The position numbers and the translations under genes are program-made. 53,668 nucleotides of DNA from Chloroflexota bacterium (GTDB lineage Bacteria > Chloroflexota > Ktedonobacteria > Ktedonobacterales > JADMIN01): NCBI GenBank assembly GCA_021814145.1, contig JAKAIY010000005.1, positions 1 through 53,668 on the forward strand, written 5' to 3'. The notes beneath the pieces are model-generated. The model was given only the letters and a program-made list of their open reading frames with translations. It did no database searches and had not been told where the DNA came from. Below are positions 26,600 to 34,915 of the stretch, one piece after another (positions within the stretch are counted from its first letter, which is position 1; each line of letters opens with the position of its first letter).

Positions 26600-27829
26600 T
26601 CAGGCGTTCGCCTGCTCAGCCTCCGCCATGAGCGGCAGTGTGAACCAAAAGGTGGAACCAACCCCCTCGGCGCTCTCGACGCCCACCTGCCCGCCTGGAT
26701 GCGTCTGCACAATGGCACGGCAGAGGTACAGGCCCACCCCGAGGCCGATATCCGAGTGGCTGACCACCCGCGCGTTGGGCGAGCGGTGATATAACTCCCA
26801 CACGCGCTCTCGCTCCGCTGGCCGGAGCCCTGGACCACGGTCCCGTACAGCCACGCGCGCCATCCGGTCGCTAACGCTCAGCGTTACGTCCACGGGCTGG
26901 TCCACCGGCGCATACTTGAAGGCGTTGGTCAGGTAGTTGCTCACCACCTCGCCGAGCCGCTCCGCATCTCCCAGCGCCAGCGTGCCCCCAGGCGCCAGAA
27001 CCATCCGCAGCGTGCGGTCGGGGTGCAGTTCCGTTTGTTCCTCCACCGCCACGCGCACCACGCTCGTCAGATCGCAAGGAGCCAGCTGGAGCGTCAAGCG
27101 GCCAGCCTGCAAGCGAGACACATCCAGCAACTCGGTCACGAGCCGCTCCTGGCGGAGGCAGCCCTGCTAGGCGCGCGCCAAATGGGGGACAATGGCCTCC
27201 ACCTCCGCCACCACCGCTGGCTCGCACTTATCCGCCACAGCAACCGTGCGCCCGATTCGCCGCTGCGCCAGTTGCACGCTGGCCTTGGTGACGGTCAGCG
27301 GTGTACGCAGTTCATGCGCGGCGATGGACAGGAAGGTGTCCCGCGCCTCGGTGGCGGCGATGGCCTCACGGCGGGCCAGTTCATTGAGACTGGCCAGCAG
27401 ACTCAGCGACAGGCCGACCGCCGCTAACAAGACAAGCGAGACCAAATCGTCCACTGAGGATAACCACCAGCTTCCTTTAACTGGAAGCACCAGGAACCAG
27501 AATACCCCGACGCTCACCAGTACCGCGATCAAGCTCGGCCCAACTCCAAACAGGAACGCAACGAGCGCGACCATGAGCAGCTCGAACGCGCTATGAATGG
27601 AGAGCGTGGGGAAGACGACCGAGAGCCAGGTCGACAGCAGCAGAGCGAGCGCCGGCAGCAGCACAGCGGCTCCATAGCCGATCAGCGGATGTTGCAGGCG
27701 CGCCGGGAGCCAGATTGGGTTGTATGGGCGCGCCCGGTATCCGGCCAAGAGTCGGCCAGCGCGCTTCCACCCAGAGAGAACGCGCGTCAAGGACTCCGTG
27801 GGAAAGCGTGGAGAAGATGGGAAGTCCAT
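26600..27829 (-). pseudogene. sensor histidine kinase (DUF4118/KdpD-like membrane domain) interrupted by one amber codon
   Basis: From the ATG at 27829 (GAGGAGGT upstream) the frame gives four membrane helices (residues about 50-145; SAFELLMVALVAFLFGVGPS, VFWFLVLPV), then the H box TFLSIAAHELRTPLTVTKAS (His172) and, at codon 221 (27167-27169), TAG. The very same frame continues without a gap: QERLVTELLDVSRLQAGRLT, N box EVVSNYLTNAFKYAP, G1 VRDRGPGL, G2 GLGVGLYLCRAIV and FWFTLPL. So the single amber separates the dimerisation domain from the ATPase domain. No response regulator is adjacent. Either a recent nonsense mutation, a sequencing error or (unlikely) readthrough. Confidence 0.82.
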
Positions 27830-28170
27830 ACGACCTCCTCTGAGACCACTTGCCAGCGCCACACACATCCACCCGCCAGGCGCGCACGCTCGTTTGGCGC
27901 CTCCCTGCGTCTGCGTCTAGGCAAGTGGAAGGATCAACCGTGCCTGAGACGGCGCACAGCCTGGCTCGAGATATCAGCCACAGCATAGGCGCCCATTCCG
28001 GGCATGTCAATAGTCGGGCCTGACACGCGCTGTCGGGGGCGTGCGACAGGAGCCCTGCGCTTGGGCGTTCTGTCCCGCCCCTGGTAGCCGCGTCTTGGCC
28101 GTGTGCGTGGCAACCGGAAAGGTAGAGGCTTCGTCATCACTGATGGACGCTATCCAGGAATTCAAGTGGC
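27830..28170. other. right end of the island, no gene seen
   Basis: About 340 bases between the kinase start and the tRNA-like fragment. No reading frame with family features; likely contains the kinase promoter on the minus strand, not identified. Confidence 0.45.
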
Positions 28171-28238
28171 TTTGGCCCGTAGCTTACAGACGGTGACTGG
28201 AAAGCCTCGTGTCATTGGCCCGAATCCCATCGGTCTCA
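28171..28238 (+). pseudogene. degenerate tRNA-Lys copy (probable right attachment site)
   Basis: AAGCCTCGTGTC, CGAATCCCA and TCTCACC repeat the 3' half of tRNA-Lys in order and with identical spacing (33 of 39 bases). The 5' half is weaker but CCCGTAGCTTA recalls the D-arm region CCGTAGCTCA. The acceptor stem, anticodon loop and T loop (GCCCGAAT) can no longer fold as a tRNA. Read as the duplicated att site at the far end of the island, or as a decayed second tRNA gene. Confidence 0.6.
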
Positions 28239-28249
28239 CCAAATGACAA

Positions 28250-28285
28250 AAAGCGGCAGCCGGCGATTTCGCCGGCTGCCGCTTT
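28250..28285. terminator. bidirectional intrinsic terminator
   Basis: Arms 28250-28264 and 28271-28285 (AAAGCGGCAGCCGGC / GCCGGCTGCCGCTTT) form a perfect 15-bp stem around GATTTC. On the minus strand it follows the DUF1801 gene 17 bases after its stop, with A/T runs on both sides. Confidence 0.8.
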
Positions 28286-28301
28286 CACATACTCATCCCC
28301 T

Positions 28302-28688
28302 TCACGCGCCGTTCATCATGGCGACATCATCGAGGTTCGCGCTGTCGTTGAAGCCCAGCGTCGCGTACCTCGCCTTGAACTTGTCCGCGGGTTGGAAGAA
28401 GCAGACGATCTTGCCGTCCTTGTTGGCATAGGCGGGCATCCCATACCAGGTCCTCGGCGCGAGGGCTGGCGCGCTGGCCTTGATGATCGCGTGCAGCCGC
28501 TCGGCCATGACGCGATCCGGCTCCAGCATCGCGGCGATCTTTTCGAGCGCGTCGCGCTCCCCGTCCGCTTTGTTCGCGGCTGCCTTCAACTCCCGGGCGC
28601 GCTCCCGCATCGCGGCGCGTTCCTCGTCCGTGAATCCATCAGTCGCCTTCGCGGGCTTCTTCGTCGCCTTCTCGTCGCCTGCTGCCAT
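28302..28688 (-). CDS. DUF1801/YdhG-family protein
   Basis: A 128-residue protein; AAGGAG precedes the ATG at 28688. The N-terminal third is charged and helical ([19 protein letters not shown]). The C-terminal domain with [60 protein letters not shown] is the DUF1801 fold (the W-Y-G-M-P-A-Y block is characteristic), related in shape to YdhG/frataxin-like proteins. Biochemical function unsettled for the family. It lies just outside the island and ends at a strong terminator. Confidence 0.85.
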   Translation of the reverse strand: MAAGDEKATKKPAKATDGFTDEERAAMRERARELKAAANKADGERDALEKIAAMLEPDRVMAERLHAIIKASAPALAPRTWYGMPAYANKDGKIVCFFQPADKFKARYATLGFNDSANLDDVAMMNGA

Positions 28689-28806
28689 GTGGGGCCTCTC
28701 CTTTACGGTGTTCGGCGTATGAACGCCATTGGGAAGTAGAACGGGGCCGCTGCGGCTCCATCATGCCAAGCCATTCTCCCTGTGGACGCTCCGAACGGTA
28801 GCCCAA

Positions 28807-30531
28807 TCACCCTTCACCATCTCGCCGCGGCGCCAGCGGCCTGTAGCGCGGTTCCCACATCATAGCGTCCACGCGCTGGGCGAGAGTCTCCGGGTCGAGC
28901 TGGCCAGCCACGCCCGCGCGCATAGCCTCGGCGGCGACAGCGAGGGCCACGGCGCGCGAGGCGGCGCGGACCCGCTCAATGGGTGGATACAGCGGCGCCT
29001 GGGGATCGCCCCGGCTGGGCGCGGCGGCGCTGAGCGCGCGCGCCGCCGCGAGGAACATGCCGTCGGTGATGCGCCGCGCGCCGCTGGCCAGGACCCCCAG
29101 CCCGACGCCGGGGAAGACAAACATGTTGTTGCACTGGCCGATGTGGACTGGACGCCCATCAAGCTCCACATCGGGGAAAGGGCTGCCAGTGGCGACCAGC
29201 GCGCGGCCATCCGTCCAGCGCAGCAGGTCGGCGGGCGTGGCCTCGCTCTTCTCAGTCGGGTTGGAAAGCGGGAAGATCACTGGGCGCGCGACGTGTCGCG
29301 CCATCTCACGCACGGCTTCCTCGCTGAACGCGCCCTTGCGCGCCGCTGTGCCGATCAGGATCGTCGGGCGCACGTGGCGGACAACCTCCAGCAGGTCGAG
29401 CGGCTGGTCCGCGCCGCCAGTGGGGGGCCAGGCGGGCTGGGCGTAGCGCGCCTTCTCGGTGTTGAGGTCTGTCCGTCCAGTGTGGACGAGGCCGTGACTG
29501 TCCAGCAGCCAGATGCGCCCGCGCGCCTCCACCTCGCTCGCGCCGTCCTCCACCATCGCCATGACCAGCAGGTCAGCGACGCCCGTGGAAGCCGAGCCAG
29601 CGCCGAGCATCACCACACGCTGCTCGCGCAGCGGGACGCCCATGACATCAGCGGCTGCGAGCAGGCCAGCCAGCGTCACCGCCGCCGTGCCCTGGATGTC
29701 GTCATTGAAGGTGCACAGCTGGTCACGGTAGCGCTCGAGCAGATGCCGCGCGTTGCCGCGCGCGAAGTCCTCCCATTGCAGCAGCGCGCCGGGATAGACA
29801 TGCTGTACGGCGGTCACGAAGGCGTCCACGAAGGCGTCGTACTCCGCGCCGCGCACGCGCGGATGTCGCCAGCCAAGGTAGAGCGGGTCGGCGAGCAGTT
29901 GCTGGTTATCCGTGCCGGTGTCCAGGATGATGGGCAGCGTCGTGCTGGGCGCGATGCCCGCGCAGAGCGTATAGAGCGCGAGTTTGCCGATGGGGATCAG
30001 CATGCCGCCAACGCCCAGATCGCCCAGGCCCAGGATGCGCTCGCCATCGGTAACGACAATCACGCGCGGATCGGGGACAGGCGCCGCGCGCAGGATGCGC
30101 TCGATGTCGTCGCGCTGCTCGTAGGAGATGTAGAGGCCATGCGGGCGGCGGTAGATGTGGCTGAAGTTCTGGCAGGCCAGGCCGACCACCGGCGTATAGA
30201 TGATGGGGCTCATCTCGGCGATATGCTCTTGCAGCAGGCGGAAGAAGAGCACTTCGTTGCGGTCCTGCAGGGAGGCCAGATAGATGTAGCGCTCCAGGTC
30301 GGTGGTCTTGGCGCGGAAGCTCTCATACGTGCGGGCAAGCTGCTGCTCGATGGTCATGACGCCAGGAGGCAGCAGACCATGCAGATGAAACGCCGCGCGC
30401 TCGTCCTCTGGAAACGCGCTGCCCTTGTTCAATCGCGGATTGCCTAGCAGCGCCGCGCCGCTCAGCGAGGTCTCGACAGGCTGTTCACGCGCGCTGGCCT
30501 GTGACGTGGCGTCCGGAACACTCGTCTCCAT
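28807..30531 (-). CDS. NAD(P)-dependent malic enzyme (oxaloacetate-decarboxylating)
   Basis: A 574-residue malic enzyme of the long (SfcA/MaeA-like) class, converting malate to pyruvate and CO2 with reduction of NAD(P). The ATG at 30531 follows AAGGAGGAG. Blocks in order: [97 protein letters not shown] (metal site), [17 protein letters not shown] (dinucleotide site), [20 protein letters not shown] and [20 protein letters not shown]. Single gene transcribed away from tetR. Confidence 0.95.
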   Translation of the reverse strand: METSVPDATSQASAREQPVETSLSGAALLGNPRLNKGSAFPEDERAAFHLHGLLPPGVMTIEQQLARTYESFRAKTTDLERYIYLASLQDRNEVLFFRLLQEHIAEMSPIIYTPVVGLACQNFSHIYRRPHGLYISYEQRDDIERILRAAPVPDPRVIVVTDGERILGLGDLGVGGMLIPIGKLALYTLCAGIAPSTTLPIILDTGTDNQQLLADPLYLGWRHPRVRGAEYDAFVDAFVTAVQHVYPGALLQWEDFARGNARHLLERYRDQLCTFNDDIQGTAAVTLAGLLAAADVMGVPLREQRVVMLGAGSASTGVADLLVMAMVEDGASEVEARGRIWLLDSHGLVHTGRTDLNTEKARYAQPAWPPTGGADQPLDLLEVVRHVRPTILIGTAARKGAFSEEAVREMARHVARPVIFPLSNPTEKSEATPADLLRWTDGRALVATGSPFPDVELDGRPVHIGQCNNMFVFPGVGLGVLASGARRITDGMFLAAARALSAAAPSRGDPQAPLYPPIERVRAASRAVALAVAAEAMRAGVAGQLDPETLAQRVDAMMWEPRYRPLAPRRDGEG

Positions 30532-30819
30532 CGTGTCTCCTCCTTGCAACACTTGCCATGCGCGCCAGGGAACGAGGCGCGCCTTCCACGCAGAGTGGGC
30601 CAAGCCTTAGTGGAAGCGCCCACTCGACACAGCCAGCATATCACGGCTCAGAGAGAACGAGCGGGCAAATACCCCCGTCTACCGTCTCACGCGCATCACA
30701 AATCAGCCCGTGGCCCAGCCTGCTCGCACAGGCTTCGTGACCACATGCCTGTCGCCGCGAATATATCTGCCAGACTCTCCATACTCTTGACTTGCCCTCA
30801 CCTGGTCGCGGCACAATAC

Positions 30820-30833
30820 TTACCGAATGGTAA
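30820..30833. promoter_or_regulatory. TetR operator candidate, upstream of tetR
   Basis: TTACCGAATGGTAA is an inverted repeat 12 bases before the tetR start. Extended to 18 bases it matches the reverse complement of the site at 31559-31576 at about 12 positions, including TTACCGA. It follows a possible -10 (AATACT), fitting autoregulation. Confidence 0.55.
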
Positions 30834-30845
30834 CCTATTCCTGAA

Positions 30846-31502
30846 GTGAGCGACAGCGTGAGCGATGGCGACCTGGTGGCCTCACATGCGCGTGATGGCC
30901 GCACGACGGATACCCGCGACCGCATCCTGCGGGTGACGGAACAACTCTATCTGACCGGCGGCTACGAGCATATCAACATGCACGTCATCGCCGAGCGGCT
31001 CGGCGTCAGCAAAACGGCGCTGTTCCATCACTTCAAGAACAAGCAGGAGCTTTTCTACGCGACGTTGCTGCACATGCTCGCCCGCTACAGCGCGCTCTTC
31101 GCCGAGGCGCGCGACGCCACTGGTGAGAGCGCGCGTGAGCGGCTGCGGCGCATCATGTGGAGCCTGACACAGCAGGAGCCATTCGATATGACGCGCTTCG
31201 TCCGCGAGGAGTACGCCCTGCTCAGTCCGGAGCAGCGCGCCGAGGTCGAGCGCGTGTGGCGAGCAGGCATGTTCGAGGCCGTCCACCGTGTGCTCGATGA
31301 TGGGGCTCAGGCTGGAGAGCTGCGTGCGATGGATCTCTCGTTCTCGACCTACGTCTTTATGCACCTCTGCATGCTGCTGCCGCGCGCGAGCAATCCCATG
31401 CCGCAGCCGCTGACGGCCCCACGCGACGAGGAGGCCACCAGGCGCGCGATTGACGCGCTGCTCGATGTCTTTCTCAACGGCGTCGGCGCCCGGCCCGGAT
31501 GA
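30846..31502 (+). CDS. TetR/AcrR-family transcriptional regulator
   Basis: A 218-residue TetR protein, probably starting at GTG 30846 (another GTG lies four codons on; no strong SD is seen). The HTH region reads TRDRILRVTEQLYLTGGYEH then VIAERLGVSKTALFHHFKNK and QELFYATLLHML, the standard TetR domain. The rest is the helical ligand-binding domain. It lies 140 bases before the MMPL exporter gene on the same strand, and matching TTAC/GTAA inverted repeats precede both genes, so it probably represses itself and the exporter (inference). Confidence 0.92.
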   Translation: MSDSVSDGDLVASHARDGRTTDTRDRILRVTEQLYLTGGYEHINMHVIAERLGVSKTALFHHFKNKQELFYATLLHMLARYSALFAEARDATGESARERLRRIMWSLTQQEPFDMTRFVREEYALLSPEQRAEVERVWRAGMFEAVHRVLDDGAQAGELRAMDLSFSTYVFMHLCMLLPRASNPMPQPLTAPRDEEATRRAIDALLDVFLNGVGARPG

Positions 31503-31558
31503 TAGACCGGACGCGCCAGGCGCCAGCCCCTTGCGCTGACTTTTTGCGTCCTGAAATG

Positions 31559-31576
31559 TTACTAATCAGTCGGTAA
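31559..31576. promoter_or_regulatory. TetR operator candidate, upstream of the MMPL gene
   Basis: TTACTAATCAGTCGGTAA has the classical 18-base TetR operator layout (TTAC-N10-GTAA with near-symmetric arms) and lies within a longer ATGTTAC...GTAACAT palindrome (31556-31579), 67 bases before the exporter start. Confidence 0.65.
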
Positions 31577-31642
31577 CATCGCGCTACGTGAGTATGACTC
31601 GCCAGCATCGCGCAGTCCAACAAACGGAAAGTGATAGCGTTC

Positions 31643-34090
31643 ATGATCCCGCGCCTCTTGCATGCGCTCACCGACGCCGCCTCATCGCGGCGCGGTAAGT
31701 TCGTGACCATCGCCTTCTGGCTGGTGGCCGTCGGTCTGCTCTCGGTCTTCGCGCCACGCCTCGCCGACGTCTACGATAACAACACCCAGCAGATCCCCAG
31801 TAGCGACGCCTCGCAGGTCGCGCAGCGGCTGCTGCTGAAGGAGTTTCCCGACAGTCGGGGAGCGCCCGCGATCATTGTCTTCACCAACCCCAACGGCCTG
31901 AACGACGCTGACCGCGCCAGCGCCCGCAATGTGAGCGACTGGCTGACCTCGTCCGCGAAGCCCGCTGGAGTTGGCCAGGTCATCTCGATCTTCACCGTGC
32001 CGCAAGCCGCCCCGCAATTGCTCTCCAAAGATGGCACGACGATGACGATGATCGTCCAGTTGACGACTGAGCCGGCGGACGCCAATGGCATCTCCAGCGT
32101 GATCACGGCGATACGCGCGGAGGTGGCGGCGCAGACTGGCGGCGCGCTGCGTGGCTATGTCACCGGACCGGCGGGTATCGTCGCCGATACGATCACCGTC
32201 TTCACCGGCACGGATGTCACCCTGCTGCTAGCGACGGTTGGGCTGGTGCTCATCCTACTGCTGGTCGTCTACCGCTCGCCTATACTGCCGCTGCTGCCCC
32301 TTGTGGCGGTCGGGTTGGTGGCGCAGGTGGCCGACGCCCTGCTCGCGCTGGCGGCGCGCGGCGGCCTGTTCGCGGTAAGCCAGCAGGCAAGCTCCATCGC
32401 GACGGTCCTGCTCTTCGGCGCGGGAACTGACTACACCATCTTCATCGTCTCCCGCTTCCGCGAGGAGCTGCGCCGCACCGAGGACAAGCACCTTGCCATG
32501 CGCACGACGATGCGCGCCGTCGGTGAGGCGATCACCTCCAGCGCGGGCACGGTCATCCTGTCGCTGCTCACGCTGCTGCTGGCGACAATCGGGCTGTATT
32601 CGTCGCTCGGCCCCACGCTCGCCATTTCGGTCGCGGTGATGCTGGTGGCGGGCCTGACACTGGTTCCCGCGCTGCTCACCTGGCTGGGCCGCGTGGCGTT
32701 CTGGCCCTTCATCCCACGCTATCAGCCCGAGGTCGCCGCCGCTGACGCGCAGCCCGGCGAAGTCGCCCGCCTGCGCGGCTTCTGGGGGCGGCTGGGCGCG
32801 TGGACAGCGCGACATCGTGTGGTGGCGCTGGTGGGCAGTGTCTTGCTGCTGGCAATTCTGGCGCTGGGCAACCTGGGCATCGCGCGCAGCTACAACTTCC
32901 TGACCTCGTTCCGCGACCAGACAGACGCCACCACCGGCTATGCCGTGCTACAGGACCACTTTCCCGCCGGTTCTCTGGCGCCGACGACCGTGCTGATCCA
33001 GCTACGTGGGACGGACGCGAACGCCTACAACCATCTCGCGGAGATAGACGCCATCACCGCCGAGCTGGCGCGGCAGCCACACGTCGCCGAGGTCCAGGGG
33101 CCGACGCGCCCGCTCGGCCAGCCTCCTAGCGTCAGCCCGCAGGCGCTGCAGGCGTCCATCGCGACGCTGCCCGCCGCGCTGAAGCAGGCGATCCGTTCGG
33201 GTCAAACGCCGCAAGTTGGCGGCGCGCCAGGGGGCGTGACAGACCCGCAACTCCTCGCGGCCATCGGTGCCTACGCCGCCAGCGCGCAGTACGTCTCGGC
33301 GAACAATTCGACCGTGCGGCTCTCGGTGGCTTTCGATGATGACCCCTACGCGCTGCCCGCGATTGATCGCATCGCCACGCTGCGCGGCGCTGTGGACCAG
33401 GCGATCAGGGACAGCGGGCTGGGCGCGGGCGAGACCACCAGCGCGACAGCCTACATCGCGGGCCAGACTGCGCAACTGGCCGACACGCAGGCTGACGACC
33501 AGCGCGATACGCGCCTGATCGTCCCCGCGACGCTGGCGCTGGTGGGTATCGTGCTGATATTGCTGCTGCGCAGCCTGATCGCGCCGCTCTATCTGCTCGC
33601 CGCCGTCACGCTCAACTTCTTCGCCGCGATTGGCGTGTGCAGCTTCATGTTCCAGCGCGTGCAAGGGCAGGATGGCATCTACTACGCGATCCCGCTCTAC
33701 ACGTTCATCTTCCTGGTGGCGCTAGGAGCCGACTATACCATCTTCCTGATGAGCCGCGTGCGCGAGTAGGCGCAGCGTCGCGGACTGGAAGCGGGTGTGC
33801 CGGTCGCGGTGGCGAATACGGGCGGCGTCATCACATCGGCGGGCCTGATCCTCGCGGGGACCTTCGCCGTGCTCACAACCACGCCACTCACGCTGCTCTA
33901 CCAGTTTGGCATTTGCGTCGCGGTCGGTGTGCTGCTGGATACCTTTATCGTGCGCGGGCTGATGATTCCTAGCATCACGCTGCTGCTGGGGCGGTGGAAC
34001 TGGTGGCCAGGCAAACTCGCCGCGCCCTCACCAGAGGCCACCGCGTCTACTGCGCCCACCGCGCCACAGCCAGACACGGCGGCGCGCTAG
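31643..34090 (+). pseudogene. MMPL/YdfJ-type RND exporter interrupted by one amber codon
   Basis: The frame from ATG 31643 (GTG 31631 also possible) encodes an RND-type lipid/drug exporter: ASSRRGKFVTIAFWLVAVGL, the first periplasmic domain (FPDSRGAPAIIVF), five membrane helices with LLFGAGTDYTIFIVSRFREE, a second periplasmic domain and the second helix set with LVALGADYTIFLMSRVRE. At 33767-33769 a TAG stands where family members have Glu/Asp; the same frame then continues AQRRGLEAGVPVAVANTGGV ... TLLYQFGICVAVGVLLDTFI to 34090. A single GAG-to-TAG change would explain it. The stop removes the last two helices, so the truncated protein is probably inactive. Controlled by the adjacent TetR (inference). 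Confidence 0.85.
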
Positions 34091-34104
34091 CCGCACAATC
34101 AAAC

Positions 34105-34148
34105 GCCCGCGCTTCCCCAGTCCATTACCAGTCGGGAGAAGCACGGGC
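34105..34148. terminator. hairpin between convergent genes
   Basis: GCCCGCGCTTCCCC (from 34105) pairs with GGGAGAAGCACGGGC (34134-34148) with one C/A mismatch, in the 82-base gap between the MMPL stop and the convergent gene at 34173. Confidence 0.5.
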
Positions 34149-34172
34149 TATTCTGACGCCATCGAAGCGGGA

Positions 34173-34706
34173 TCAGGCGATGCGGCGGACGCTAATCTCG
34201 GTGGGGAAGCGCATGCGATCAGGATCGCCAGCCCAGAAGAGGCGCTTGAGGGCCTCGCCCGCGGCGAAAAGCAGGTGCTGCTCGATGGTTTCGCGCCCGG
34301 CGCTGTAAGCCTCGGAGCCACTGTGCGCGCGGCTGGCGCGGAACCACTCGCGGATGGGCGCGCCCTCCACCGGGCGGACGAGGTAGCAGCGCATCTTGAG
34401 CGCGCTTTCCTCGTCGGGGGCGAAGATGCGCAGCTGCGGCGCGCCAGCCACCAGATCGAGGCGGTAGAAAGCTCCGTAATGCTCGCGTGAGGTCTGGAAG
34501 AGGGAGAACTCCGCTGGGGCGTCCTCGTCGCATTCCGCCTCATCACCCCAATCGTCGAGCCAGTCATTATTGTTCATAGGTCGCTGTTGCTCCTCCCGTC
34601 CGGCGGTCGCGCCCGGCGTCCAGGCGGCGCGCTCGACCGTCTCTACCGTCTCCATCGTTACGCCGAGCGAGGTGAGAATCTCGGCTAGCTGATCGTCGAG
34701 CGACAT
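34173..34706 (-). CDS. hypothetical protein
   Basis: A 177-residue soluble protein with GGAGGG eight bases before the ATG at 34706. I do not recognise a family. The N terminus is a short helix (LDDQLAEILTSLGVTMETVE) followed by a very acidic linker (WLDDWGDEAECDEDAPAEF). The C-terminal half (RIFAPDEESALKMRCYLVRP, IREWFRASRAHSGSEAY, IEQHLLFAAGEALKRLFWAG) looks like a compact alpha/beta domain. No membrane segment or signal. Convergent with the MMPL gene. Confidence 0.6.
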   Translation of the reverse strand: MSLDDQLAEILTSLGVTMETVETVERAAWTPGATAGREEQQRPMNNNDWLDDWGDEAECDEDAPAEFSLFQTSREHYGAFYRLDLVAGAPQLRIFAPDEESALKMRCYLVRPVEGAPIREWFRASRAHSGSEAYSAGRETIEQHLLFAAGEALKRLFWAGDPDRMRFPTEISVRRIA

Positions 34707-34831
34707 GGTCGCGCCCTCCCTCTATCACGCTCATGGTCCCATGCTCATGGTCCGCTGATGAAGGCTCATCGTGTGACAAGGGTCTATTCCGTCGCTCCCA
34801 CCCACCAGCGGAAATGGGTGGGGCGGAAGCA

Positions 34832-34840
34832 TGGTATACT
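34832..34840 (+). promoter_or_regulatory. extended -10 element upstream of the GT-C glycosyltransferase
   Basis: TGGTATACT ends 75 bases before the GTG start at 34916; same motif as at accC. Confidence 0.5.
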
Positions 34841-34915
34841 GCGCGGGCGAGGCCAGGCGCGGCCAGCGATGCGTGCGCCTAGCCGGATACGGCGTGAGCT
34901 GGTGGGAGGAAACGA

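Larger units (their letters stand above)
22304..28201. mobile_element. putative genomic island integrated at tRNA-Lys, now immobile
   Basis: The left edge is the 3' end of intact tRNA-Lys; the right edge is a degenerate copy of the same 39-base 3' segment (33 of 39 bases match between 22265-22303 and 28202-28240). The integrase remnant next to the intact tRNA, the lower GC and different codon usage inside, and accessory-type genes (TIR-WD40, sensor kinase) all fit a tRNA-targeted island. The six mismatches in the repeat and the broken integrase and kinase say it is old and fixed. The boundaries are inferred from the repeat. Confidence 0.6.

Noticed and set aside
28729-30447. 572-codon open frame on the plus strand
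   Set aside because: Antisense of malic enzyme; high-GC third positions keep the opposite strand open. No family motifs.
26600-34090. Amber (TAG) reassigned to an amino acid
   Set aside because: Two genes contain in-frame TAG, but accC, purL, the methyltransferase and htrA all end normally at TAG, so genome-wide recoding is not supported.
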